20,770 nt of DNA from JAWLBR01 sp041687495 (lineage in GTDB: Bacteria; Bacillota; Limnochordia; DTU087; JAAYGB01), in contig JAWLBR010000052.1 of assembly GCA_041687495.1 (NCBI GenBank), positions 1 through 20,770 of the forward strand. The letters are read 5' to 3'. Positions within the stretch are counted from its first letter, which is position 1, and every line of letters starts with the position of its first letter. The position numbers and the translations under genes are program-made. The notes under the pieces were generated by a model, which saw only the letters and a program-made list of their open reading frames with translations, searched no databases and was not told where the DNA came from. Shown one piece after another: positions 1-6,655 of the stretch.

Positions 1-15
1 GTCCAGAGCCGACAT
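1..15 (-). CDS. Start of an unidentified minus-strand gene (partial)
   Basis: Read on the minus strand, an ATG at 15-13 opens a frame MSALD that runs off the left edge. It is preceded by a purine-rich AGGAAGGGGAG about nine bases upstream, a credible ribosome binding site. Only five codons are visible, so the product cannot be named. Its position, divergent from the transporter operon and next to a palindromic element at 58-74, would suit a regulator or a glycosidase of the same locus, but this is a guess. The start itself is the only evidence. Confidence 0.35.
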
Positions 16-256
16 CCTGGTTTTCTCCCCTTCCTTCGCCTAACAGGCAAGGCACAATTGAACTGGTTTCACAAATCTCTTTGTTTGTTTCTGTTTTGGC
101 AATGTGAACACAAAACTGTTTCGTCTGAATGCTTATTCTTTAGGACGCTGCAAAGAGCCAAAACCAGGAAAAACTGGTCATACAGCGGATTTCAAGGGGT
201 CAATCGTAAAATTTATGTTATCATTTGTTGCACTCAAGCGGGAGGAATTTCTCAAT

Positions 257-301
257 ATGTCTCTAATTCCTAAGACATACAAACAGTTTCCGAAGTGTTA
301 G
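257..301 (+). CDS. Possible 14-residue leader peptide
   Basis: An ATG at 257 opens MSLIPKTYKQFPKC and ends at a TAG. A GGAGGA at 241-246 lies ten bases upstream, slightly long but usable spacing. The last codons fall inside the left arm (286-294) of an inverted repeat whose right arm is 313-321, the geometry of a translation-coupled attenuator. No run of regulatory codons is visible, and the coding signal is minimal. It could equally be chance. Confidence 0.25.
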   Translation: MSLIPKTYKQFPKC

Positions 302-314
302 TTCTTGTTGTTTT

Positions 315-329
315 CGGAAACCGTTACAA
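315..329. promoter_or_regulatory. Putative LacI-type operator, copy 1
   Basis: The sequence CGGAAACCGTTACAA reads TTGTAACGGTTTCCG on the other strand. This is a degenerate palindrome matching the stronger copy at 4521-4539: 12 of 13 core bases agree (TTGTAAC, variable base, GGTTTC or CGTTTC). It lies 256 bases before the first permease gene. The odd-centred inverted halves are typical of LacI/GalR-family binding sites. The regulator is not in the window. Confidence 0.5.
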
Positions 330-493
330 CCAGTTCACATCAAAGGTTGCAGAAGGTCAAGAGTTAGCCTGTGAAGCATCGAGACCGACTGCGCGTTGGA
401 GAGCATCGGAGGTGATGGCCCTAAGTTTGAGTTGAACATGTTCGATCGCTATCTGTTACTATCGGCAGCGCTTGACTTAGCGGCTGTTCCTAC

Positions 494-552
494 GGCAGCA
501 GCGGTCTGAGACCGGTTGCTGCCAGCACGACACGCTGGCGGGGATTTACCCC
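494..552 (+). other. Three successive hairpins in the leader of the transporter operon
   Basis: Hairpin 1 pairs GGCAGCA (494-500) with TGCTGCC (517-523) and GGTC (503-506) with GACC (510-513). Hairpin 2 pairs GCCAGC (521-526) with GCTGGC (534-539) across a seven-base loop; it shares bases 521-523 with hairpin 1, so the two compete. Hairpin 3 pairs GGGG (540-543) with CCCC (549-552). The set ends about 30 bases before the permease start, whose ribosome binding site is weak. Control of translation or transcript stability is possible. No known riboswitch class was recognised. Confidence 0.4.
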
Positions 553-584
553 AAGAAACTCAATCTTAGTTCGGGTGTGAGAAA

Positions 585-1604
585 ATGCTAAAGAGCGGAT
601 TTCAAAAATACCTGGCAAAAAAAGTGGCTTGGTACGTACTAGCCTTTGTCGTGGCAATAGCGCTCAACTTCTTTCTGCCACGCCTGGTCCCTGGCAACCC
701 CGTCCAAGCCATGCTATACCAGATGACGCAGGGCGGCGGAGTCTCCAGTGACTCCCTTGAGCGGCTTTACCGGACGTACATGCAGGAGTTCGGCTTAGAC
801 AAGCCACTGTTTGTCCAGTTCATTGATTACCTCGGGAAGGTAGTTAGAGGGGATCTGGGCACTTCATTTATGTTGTACCCAGGGAAAGTGGTTGACCTGA
901 TTAAGGACGCTTTACCGTGGACGATCGCAATACAGATACCGGCAATCCTCGCGGGCTGGCTAATAGGCAACACGTTAGGCGCCCTCTGTGCCTACAAGGG
1001 TGGACGTTTCGACAGCACTGTGTTTACAACCTCATTGCTGTTCTCCAATATTCCCTACTATTGTCTGGCCATCATTTTCGTGTATGTGTTCGCAGTGAAC
1101 CTGGGATGGTTTCCCTTGGCCGGTGGGCATAGTTGGGGCATGTTTCCTGGGCTTTATTGGGACTTCATCGTCGACGCGGCGCATCACTGGGTCCTACCAT
1201 TCCTGTCGATGATTCTTGTCGCCATCGGTGGGCAGGCCATTGGCATGCGGGAAATGTCCATCTACGAGTTGACCACCGATTACGTAAACTACTCGAAGGC
1301 TCTCGGACTAAGGGATAAGAAGGTGGTGCGGTACGTATTCCGCAACGCAATGCTGCCGCAGATTACCGGCTTGGCCCTGTCATTTGGTGTCATGCTGGGT
1401 GGTGCCCTGGTAACCGAGTCTGTGTTCTCGTATCCAGGAATGGGCAGCCTCCTTTTCTCAGCCATTCGACAAAATGACTACCCGGTGATCCAGGGAGTCA
1501 CGCTGATTCTCACCTTCACGGTGCTAACAGCCAACTTCCTAGTAGATCTGGCTTACGGGTTCATTGATCCTCGAGTTCGAGCAGCTCAGATAGGAGAACG
1601 ATAA
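585..1604 (+). CDS. ABC transporter permease, OppB/DppB type (oligosaccharide/peptide family)
   Basis: This 339-residue integral membrane protein is one half of the translocation channel. It starts with a hydrophobic helix (about residues 15-32) ending in the family signature PRLVPGNPV. Several further helices follow, with the ATPase-coupling (EAA-type) loop DYVNYSKALGLRDKKVVRYV at about residues 228-247, and FIDPRVR near the C terminus. Length and layout match OppB/DppB/CbtB proteins. The ATG at 585 has only a weak ribosome binding site (GGTGTGAG, 574-581). The stop overlaps the next start by one base (TAATG), so translation is probably coupled. The whole family is usually labelled peptide/nickel, but the neighbours argue for a sugar substrate. 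Confidence 0.93.
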   Translation: MLKSGFQKYLAKKVAWYVLAFVVAIALNFFLPRLVPGNPVQAMLYQMTQGGGVSSDSLERLYRTYMQEFGLDKPLFVQFIDYLGKVVRGDLGTSFMLYPGKVVDLIKDALPWTIAIQIPAILAGWLIGNTLGALCAYKGGRFDSTVFTTSLLFSNIPYYCLAIIFVYVFAVNLGWFPLAGGHSWGMFPGLYWDFIVDAAHHWVLPFLSMILVAIGGQAIGMREMSIYELTTDYVNYSKALGLRDKKVVRYVFRNAMLPQITGLALSFGVMLGGALVTESVFSYPGMGSLLFSAIRQNDYPVIQGVTLILTFTVLTANFLVDLAYGFIDPRVRAAQIGER

Positions 1605-2443
1605 TGGGCGAAGTATTTACTCTACTTTTCAAGTCAAAACGGTTCATTATGGGGCTAATTCTGTTCTGCACACTGCTGACATTTGGTCTTCTCGGACCTG
1701 CTTTTACGGGCATTGACCCATTCAAGTCTCTCGGCGGCTTGTTTGACGCCCCCTCTGCACAAGCCTGGTTGGGCACTGACAACCTGGGCCGAGACGTGTT
1801 CACGCAGCTTATGTATGGAACCAGAACATCATTGCTCATCGGATTGATAGCAGGAACCATTGCTACCCTTTTGGGTGTGACCATTGGCAGCTTTGCGGGC
1901 TACCGGGGTGGCTTGATTGATGAGACTTTGATGGGGATGACCAACATCTTTATTACCATCCCGTCAATCGTAATCCTGATCCTGTTATCGGTTGCAGTTA
2001 ACATTCGGTCAGCACCGGCCATGGGGCTGATCATCGGAGTCACCGGTTGGCCTTGGACTGCCAGAGCTGTGCGGGCGCAGGCATCAAGTCTGCGCACCAG
2101 AGAGCACATTGATGTAGCCAGAATCACTGGTATGGGGACTTTTGAGATGATTGTTCGAGAGGTCCTTCCATATATGTTCTCGTACATCTTCATGGCTTTC
2201 ATCCTTCAGCTCAGCAGCGCTATTCTCAACGAAGCGACCTTGAGTATGCTGGGACTAGGCCCGAATCAAACCGTTTCTCTCGGGATTATGCTGCAGTGGG
2301 CCTTGCTGTGGGAAGCTGTTCGGACAGGTGCCTGGTGGGCGTTCCTGCCACCTGTGTTCTTCCTGACCGTAATCTCCTTCTCCCTGATGCTGATGAACTC
2401 TGGTATGGATGAAGTCTTCAATCCGAGATTAAGGAAGAGCTAA
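1604..2443 (+). CDS. ABC transporter permease, OppC/DppC type
   Basis: This 279-residue protein is the second membrane half of the transporter. An N-terminal helix (about residues 14-34) leads to the family motif WLGTDNLGRDVFTQLMYG around residues 55-72, where substrate-family OppC proteins begin their core fold. The coupling loop is HIDVARITGMGTFEMIVREV, near residues 168-187. The C-terminal NPRLRKS is also typical. It is expressed from the same message as the upstream permease (one-base overlap) and is followed after one base by the first ATPase gene. It forms a heterodimer with the upstream permease in all characterised relatives. Confidence 0.93.
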   Translation: MGEVFTLLFKSKRFIMGLILFCTLLTFGLLGPAFTGIDPFKSLGGLFDAPSAQAWLGTDNLGRDVFTQLMYGTRTSLLIGLIAGTIATLLGVTIGSFAGYRGGLIDETLMGMTNIFITIPSIVILILLSVAVNIRSAPAMGLIIGVTGWPWTARAVRAQASSLRTREHIDVARITGMGTFEMIVREVLPYMFSYIFMAFILQLSSAILNEATLSMLGLGPNQTVSLGIMLQWALLWEAVRTGAWWAFLPPVFFLTVISFSLMLMNSGMDEVFNPRLRKS

Positions 2444-2444
2444 C

Positions 2445-3446
2445 GTGAATAAACTTCTGATTGCCCAAAACCTCAAAGCGTACTACCGTCTAGTTGGTGG
2501 CCAGGAAATCAAGGCCGTAGACGGGGTGTCCCTGGACCTTCGGGAGAACGAAGTGCTTGGCATTGCCGGTGAGTCAGGGTGCGGGAAAAGTAGCCTGGCA
2601 TCCATCCTTGGACTCACCTACACCCCACCCCTTTACGTTCACGGCGGTGAGATGCTGGTCGGAGACGAGAACGTTTTCACCATGAACAAGGAATATCTGA
2701 GAAAGAACGTACGCGGAACATATATCTCTGTGGTACCGCAGGGCGCGATGAATGCTCTCAATCCAACACAGAAGATTAGTTCCTTCGTAGTAGATGTGAT
2801 TAGAGAACATTATCCAGAAATCAGTAAGGCCGATGCTATTCAACGAGCAAGGGAGCGTTTGCAGGCGTTAGGCCTACCAGAGCGGGTACTGAGCTTGTAC
2901 CCCCATCAGCTCAGCGGTGGAATGAAACAGCGGGTGATCATTGTGATTTCTACCCTGCTGAACCCCAAAGTGCTGATCTGCGATGAGCCTACCTCGGCTC
3001 TGGACGTATCATCCCAAAAAGTCGTTATCCGCTTGCTGATGACTCTGTTGCGGGAGGAGATTATCCGCAGTATCGTGTTTATTACCCACGAACTGCCGCT
3101 CCTGCGTCACTTCGCCGATCGGATCGCTATCATGTATGCTGGTAAGCTGGCGGAGATTGGGCCGATGGACCAGGTGATCTTTGACCCGGTGCATCCATAC
3201 ACTTCGGCCCTGATGGGTTCAATGCTCACTGCTGAAGTTGGTACCAAGGAAAAGCAGGTCCAAGGCATCCCAGGTGTACCGCCGGATCTGAAGAATCCAC
3301 CGGTAGGCTGTAGGTTCAGTCCACGATGCCAGTATGCAATAGATAAGTGCAAGACTCAACAACCCAATCCCGAAACGGTAGGTGACAGGACAACATGGTG
3401 CTGGATAACTCAAACAAGCGAAAAAGCAAGCGGGATACCATCCTAG
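2445..3446 (+). CDS. ABC transporter ATPase, OppD/DppD type
   Basis: This 333-residue cytoplasmic ATPase powers the two permeases. Visible motifs are Walker A GESGCGKSS (about residues 42-50), Q-loop VVPQGAMNALNP, signature LSGGMKQR, Walker B LICDEPTSALD and switch histidine FITHE. The C-terminal oligopeptide-type extension carries the cysteine pattern CRFSPRC...C (about residue 290 on). The start is GTG at 2445, one base after the permease stop, inside GCTAACGTG. Coupling from upstream translation is therefore likely. The 3' end overlaps the next ATPase gene by 52 bases in another frame. Confidence 0.93.
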   Translation: MNKLLIAQNLKAYYRLVGGQEIKAVDGVSLDLRENEVLGIAGESGCGKSSLASILGLTYTPPLYVHGGEMLVGDENVFTMNKEYLRKNVRGTYISVVPQGAMNALNPTQKISSFVVDVIREHYPEISKADAIQRARERLQALGLPERVLSLYPHQLSGGMKQRVIIVISTLLNPKVLICDEPTSALDVSSQKVVIRLLMTLLREEIIRSIVFITHELPLLRHFADRIAIMYAGKLAEIGPMDQVIFDPVHPYTSALMGSMLTAEVGTKEKQVQGIPGVPPDLKNPPVGCRFSPRCQYAIDKCKTQQPNPETVGDRTTWCWITQTSEKASGIPS

Positions 3447-4222
3447 ACATACGCAACCTGACCAAGGTGTTTGGTGCTGGAAAACATGCCACGGTTGCCG
3501 TAGACAATGTGTCCTTCTCTGTCGGCCGGGGAGAGATCATTTCGCTCTTGGGTGAGAGTGGCAGTGGGAAGACCACCACTGCTCGCATGCTGCTGAAGCT
3601 GATGCAGCCGACGTCTGGGACAATTCTCTTCAACGGGCGGGATATTACATCCACCCAAGGCCGCAAAGAGGCCAAAGAGTACTGGACTCACGTTCAGGCC
3701 GTATTCCAAGACCCCTTCTCGTCCTTCAACAGTTTCTACTCTGTGCGGACGTTCTTAACCAATGCCTTTCGACTTCTTCCCACCGAGCCCAGCGACAGTG
3801 AGAAGGAGAACATGATTCAGGAATGCATGCGCAACGTTGGTCTTAACGCCGATGAACTGCTGAGCAAAAGGCCCCACGAACTAAGCGGGGGGCAAAGACA
3901 GAGAATTATGATCGCTCGAGTACTCCTGATCAATCCGGAGATCCTGATCGCCGACGAGCCTACCTCCATGATTGACGCATCAAGCCGAGCGGGAATCCTA
4001 AACATCCTTCTTGGCCTAAGAGAGAAATTGGGAATGACCATTTTGTTCATTACCCACGATATCGGACTGGCCTATTACACCAGCGATCGCCTCTTCATCA
4101 TGAGTGAAGGCAGAATTGTGGAACAGGGAACTGCTGACGAAGTGATCACGAACCCAAGAGATGAGTATACCAAGCGGTTGATGAACGATGTACCTGTACT
4201 TGAACGGCAGTGGGAAATCTAG
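3395..4222 (+). CDS. ABC transporter ATPase, OppF type, short form without the C-terminal oligopeptide domain
   Basis: This 275-residue ATPase partners the upstream one. It shows Walker A GESGSGKTT (about residues 53-61), Q-loop AVFQDPFSSFN, signature LSGGQRQR, Walker B LIADEPTSMID and switch FITHD. Unlike many OppF proteins it ends soon after the nucleotide-binding domain (VLERQWEI) and lacks the cysteine-bearing C-terminal extension. Short OppF partners of this kind occur in sugar-type (cellobiose) systems. The ATG at 3395 lies 52 bases inside the previous gene, with GGTGACAGG just upstream. A later start would remove the basic N-terminal stretch but not the domain. Confidence 0.92.
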   Translation: MVLDNSNKRKSKRDTILDIRNLTKVFGAGKHATVAVDNVSFSVGRGEIISLLGESGSGKTTTARMLLKLMQPTSGTILFNGRDITSTQGRKEAKEYWTHVQAVFQDPFSSFNSFYSVRTFLTNAFRLLPTEPSDSEKENMIQECMRNVGLNADELLSKRPHELSGGQRQRIMIARVLLINPEILIADEPTSMIDASSRAGILNILLGLREKLGMTILFITHDIGLAYYTSDRLFIMSEGRIVEQGTADEVITNPRDEYTKRLMNDVPVLERQWEI

Positions 4223-4241
4223 GTCGATCAGACTGAGCAAC

Positions 4242-4280
4242 AGCAGGGCTCTACCGCACTTAAGTCGATAGAGCCCTGCT
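4242..4280 (+). terminator. 12-bp hairpin after the transporter operon
   Basis: AGCAGGGCTCTA (4242-4253) pairs perfectly with TAGAGCCCTGCT (4269-4280) around a 15-base loop, starting 20 bases after the ATPase stop. There is no T-run after the right arm (ATGCCCCTTGG follows). It may therefore act as a weak or Rho-dependent terminator, or as a 3' stabiliser that separates transporter from SBP expression. Confidence 0.5.
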
Positions 4281-4492
4281 ATGCCCCTTGGACCGCCAGC
4301 TTCTAACTCAATGGCAGACACAGCCTCAACGGAAACCGGTCCCATGATGTTGCATCCATGTAGGCGGTCTTTTATGGCACCCTTACCGGAAAAGCTGTGC
4401 TCCTGCTGAGATTCTATTAAAAAAATGTTACGGGATCTTTGCAAAAAGGAAGGATATTATACCGCAAACGGCAAATCCTTATATTGTGACCG

Positions 4493-4520
4493 TTGGCAGT
4501 AATCTCCCTGTGGAGATATT
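4493..4520 (+). promoter_or_regulatory. Candidate sigma-A promoter for the first SBP gene
   Basis: TTGGCA (4493-4498, five of six consensus bases) is followed after 16 bases by GATATT (4515-4520, four of six). The predicted start of transcription falls inside the operator at 4521-4539, the classic arrangement for repression by steric block. The call rests mainly on this arrangement rather than on the hexamers alone. Confidence 0.4.
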
Positions 4521-4539
4521 TCTTGAAACGGTTACAAGA
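4521..4539. promoter_or_regulatory. Putative LacI-type operator, copy 2 (strong)
   Basis: TCTTGAAACGGTTACAAGA is a 19-base odd-centred palindrome: the arms TCTTGAAAC and GTTACAAGA differ by one base from perfect symmetry around a central G. The same core appears in front of the permease operon (315-329). It sits directly after a candidate -10 box, so binding would block transcription of the SBP gene. The protein family is inferred from operator architecture only. Confidence 0.6.
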
Positions 4540-4564
4540 ATTTAATGTGGTTGTCTCTTTTGTG

Positions 4565-4599
4565 GCTGCACGGGGCTTAGCCGCCCGTCAGGCCGCAGC
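4565..4599 (+). other. Leader hairpin upstream of the first SBP gene
   Basis: GCTGCACGGG (4565-4574) pairs with CCCGT (4584-4588) and, after a six-base bulge, GCAGC (4595-4599). It lies in the predicted 5' untranslated leader. It may stabilise the abundant SBP message; no further function is visible. Confidence 0.3.
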
Positions 4600-4707
4600 A
4601 ATTCAGCTTTCTTGTCAGTGGAGGTGGTGGCGCAGGAGTCTACGAAGAGACCGCTTATTGTTGAGCTAAACAGCAACCTTACTCTAGTGGATTAGGAAAG
4701 GAGTCTT

Positions 4708-6426
4708 ATGATGCGGAAAGTTATTGGCGTGCTGCTAGTTGCGATGTTGGTTATCTCTATGGCAGCGGTGGCGTTTGCAGCGGCCCCACGAAGACTGCCC
4801 CGGGAAGAGACCTTGTACAAGGCTGGACAGGCTTGGGGAGCACCTACTAACTGGAACCCCTTTAACAGCAACCCTGCCTGGCCAATCAACGCTGATTTGA
4901 CCATCTACGAGACACTGTTTGCCTACAGCTTGGTCAGCGGCGGCCTGGATCCCATCTTGGGTGAGAGCTACGAGTGGGTCACTGACACCACCCTGCGGGC
5001 CACCCTACAGCCAGGTACCAAGTGGCAAGATGGCACTCCCCTTACTGCTAAGGACGTCATCTACACCTATGAGTTAGGTAAGAAGTACGCTGTTAACTTC
5101 AGCCCGCTGTGGAACTTCATCAGCGCCGCGAAGGTAGTTGACGACCGGACCATCGAGCTGACTCTCAACCCGGCAAACCCCAACAAGGGTATGGTTGAGA
5201 ACTACTTGGGCACTATCAAGATCGTTCCCGAGCATATCTGGACCGAGATCGAGAAGCAGGACGGAACCGTTACTCGAGCTACGAATACCGAGCCAGTCGG
5301 TTCTGGTCCATACAAGCTGATCTTTGGCAACCAACAGCAGATCATTACAGAGCGGGACGACAACTACTGGGGTATCCCGATCTACGGTACGCCAGGCCCT
5401 CGCTACATCGTTCACCCCATCTTCAAGAGTAATGACGCTGGTAACCTGGCTCTAGAGCGGGGTCAAGTGGACTTTTCCCAGCAATTTGCTCCTGAGATCT
5501 GGAAGATGTGGGAAGATAAGAATCTTCCGGTTGGCACCTGGTTTGACGAGCAGCCATACCACATGCCAGCTTCGATTCCGTCGATCTTCCTGAATGTACA
5601 CAAGTATCCGCTGAGCCTTCCTGCAGTCCGCCGGGCTTTGGCATACTCCATTGATTATGCCAAAATTGCTGAGACTGCGATGTCTCGCTATTCAGTTCCG
5701 GTTAAGTCCAGTATCATCATTCCGGACGCAGCCGCTGAGGCCAAGTACTACAACCAGGCTGACGTCGATGAGTACGGTTGGGAGTACAACCCTGAGAAGG
5801 CTAAGGACATCCTTGAGAATGAGCTGGGTGCTACCATGGGTAAAGATGGTATCTACGTCCTGCCTGATGGAACTCGCCTTGGTCCATTCACCGCTGAGTG
5901 TCCTTATGGTTGGACTGACTGGATGACCAGCCTTGAGGTCGTCTCCTCCAGCGCCCGTGCCGTTGGTATCGATGTTGTCACCAAGTTCCCGGATCAACCT
6001 GTTTGGGCGGAACACCGTGACTCCGGTGACTTCGATATCCTGATGAACACTCCGGCTGGCGGACTTTCCCCGGCTCACCCGTGGATCCGCTTCCGTGACA
6101 TCATGGACGGCCGTGACCTTCCAGGTATCGGAGAAGGTACCGCTTACTGGAACTTTGGACGCTACTACAACGAGCGAGTCGGTGACCTTCTGGACACCGC
6201 TGCTGTTACCAGCGATGAGGCCGTTCTGACTGAGGTCTACCGGGAACTCAACCGGATCTTCATGCAAGACGCTCCGGCCATTCCGCTGACATATCGGCCG
6301 TGGGAGTTCTACGAGTTCAACGAGAGCGTCTGGACTGGATTCCCAACCGAGGATAATCCGACTGCTCCTCCGCAGCACAACTTTGCAGGCGTAAGAGTGC
6401 TGTTCCAGCTCAAGCCAGCGAAGTAA
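4708..6426 (+). CDS. Family-5 extracellular solute-binding protein, paralog 1 (beta-glycan/amino-sugar disaccharide type)
   Basis: This 572-residue secreted protein delivers substrate to the upstream permeases. The signal peptide spans residues 1 to about 24-26 (MMRK, hydrophobic core, AFA-AAP) and has no lipobox cysteine. The mature start REETLYKAGQAWGAPTNWNP resembles, from memory, Thermotoga cellobiose-binding CbtA, and the body (TLQPGTKWQDGTPLTAKDV, VGSGPYKL, ALAYSIDYAKIA) is ordinary SBP family 5. The related Vibrio chitin-oligosaccharide-binding protein belongs to the same family. With murQ and an amino-sugar kinase downstream, a MurNAc- or GlcNAc-containing ligand is likely; cellobiose is the main alternative. 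AAAGGAG (4697-4703) precedes two adjacent ATGs, and the second (4711) has the better spacing. Confidence 0.9.
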   Translation: MMRKVIGVLLVAMLVISMAAVAFAAAPRRLPREETLYKAGQAWGAPTNWNPFNSNPAWPINADLTIYETLFAYSLVSGGLDPILGESYEWVTDTTLRATLQPGTKWQDGTPLTAKDVIYTYELGKKYAVNFSPLWNFISAAKVVDDRTIELTLNPANPNKGMVENYLGTIKIVPEHIWTEIEKQDGTVTRATNTEPVGSGPYKLIFGNQQQIITERDDNYWGIPIYGTPGPRYIVHPIFKSNDAGNLALERGQVDFSQQFAPEIWKMWEDKNLPVGTWFDEQPYHMPASIPSIFLNVHKYPLSLPAVRRALAYSIDYAKIAETAMSRYSVPVKSSIIIPDAAAEAKYYNQADVDEYGWEYNPEKAKDILENELGATMGKDGIYVLPDGTRLGPFTAECPYGWTDWMTSLEVVSSSARAVGIDVVTKFPDQPVWAEHRDSGDFDILMNTPAGGLSPAHPWIRFRDIMDGRDLPGIGEGTAYWNFGRYYNERVGDLLDTAAVTSDEAVLTEVYRELNRIFMQDAPAIPLTYRPWEFYEFNESVWTGFPTEDNPTAPPQHNFAGVRVLFQLKPAK

Positions 6427-6444
6427 ATTAACACGCTAACACGC

Positions 6445-6494
6445 AAAGCTAAACCCCTATAGCCAAAGAGAGCCCCTCGGGGCTCTCTTTGCTT
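6445..6494 (+). repeat. 50-bp direct repeat, copy 1 (3' UTR and terminator)
   Basis: A 50-base block starting AAAGCTAAACCCCTATAGCC and ending at the terminator GCTT is identical at 8391-8440. A further TTAACACGCT (6428-6437) is shared upstream, with seven extra bases in this copy. It follows the stop of paralog 1 and marks the end of the duplicated unit. Confidence 0.95.
6465..6490 (+). terminator. Intrinsic terminator after SBP paralog 1
   Basis: AAAGAGAGCCC pairs with GGGCTCTCTTT around a CTCG loop, and the 3' arm ends in a T-run (CTTTGCTT). It is a strong rho-independent terminator, about 40 bases after the stop. Confidence 0.9.
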
Positions 6495-6577
6495 ATGCGC
6501 ATAGTTCACCGGGGCTAGTGAGCAAACAGTCCCATAAATACTAAATGTTACCTAAAAAAAAGGATTCCACCGTCAAT

Positions 6578-6608
6578 TGGACAAGTTGCTAGTTGTGATG
6601 GTTCTAAT
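6578..6608 (+). promoter_or_regulatory. Weak promoter candidate for SBP paralog 2
   Basis: TGGACA (6578-6583) and TCTAAT (6603-6608) each match five of six consensus bases, but the 19-base spacer is long. A promoter is expected here because a strong terminator lies upstream. No copy of the operator found before paralog 1 is visible, so the two paralogs are probably regulated differently. Confidence 0.3.
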
Positions 6609-6655
6609 CGAACCAAGAAAATCCCATGTATGTTGATTCTGAAAGGAGCTTGCCA

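Larger units (their letters stand above)
16..584. other. Long divergent intergenic region with operator, possible leader peptide and leader hairpins
   Basis: No substantial gene is seen in these 570 bases. From left to right they hold: a ribosome binding site for the minus-strand gene; a palindrome-like TTGAAC-TG-GTTTC at 58-70; a possible 14-codon leader peptide (257-301); an inverted repeat 286-294/313-321; a LacI-type operator (315-329); and three closely spaced hairpins at 494-552 just before the first permease. I found no convincing -35/-10 pair. The best -10-like strings are TATGTT and TATCAT at 214-224, with poor -35 partners. Confidence 0.6.
4223..4707 (+). other. Intergenic region between transporter operon and first SBP gene
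   Basis: No gene is supported in these 485 bases. They hold a 12-bp inverted repeat just after the ATPase gene (4242-4280), a candidate promoter (4493-4520), a strong operator-like palindrome (4521-4539) and a leader hairpin (4565-4599). The rest, from 4281 to 4490 and from 4600 to 4695, shows nothing I can name. The first SBP gene is therefore probably expressed from its own promoter. Confidence 0.6.

Noticed and set aside
58..301. Frames of 65-71 codons in the left intergenic region
   Set aside because: No ribosome binding site at their starts and low-complexity composition; only the last 14 codons (257-301) have a plausible start and are reported as a possible leader peptide.
2445..4222. 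Possible nickel or peptide importer as suggested by generic family names
   Set aside because: OppD/OppF-type ATPases do not determine substrate. The neighbouring kinase and murQ, and the CbtA-like SBP N terminus, make a sugar more likely.
4016..4444. A 142-codon minus-strand frame over the end of the OppF gene and the following gap
   Set aside because: Most of it is antisense to a clear ATPase gene, it has no good ribosome binding site, and the residues match no family I know.
476..4600. Loose similarity between CTTAGCGGC...GGCAGCAGC (476-502) and CTTAGCCGC...GGCCGCAGC (4577-4599) in the two leaders
   Set aside because: The match is short and gapped, and both are GC-rich hairpin sequences, so chance is a sufficient explanation.
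5692..6378. A 228-codon minus-strand frame opposite SBP paralog 1
   Set aside because: It is antisense to conserved SBP sequence and has no recognisable domain or ribosome binding site.
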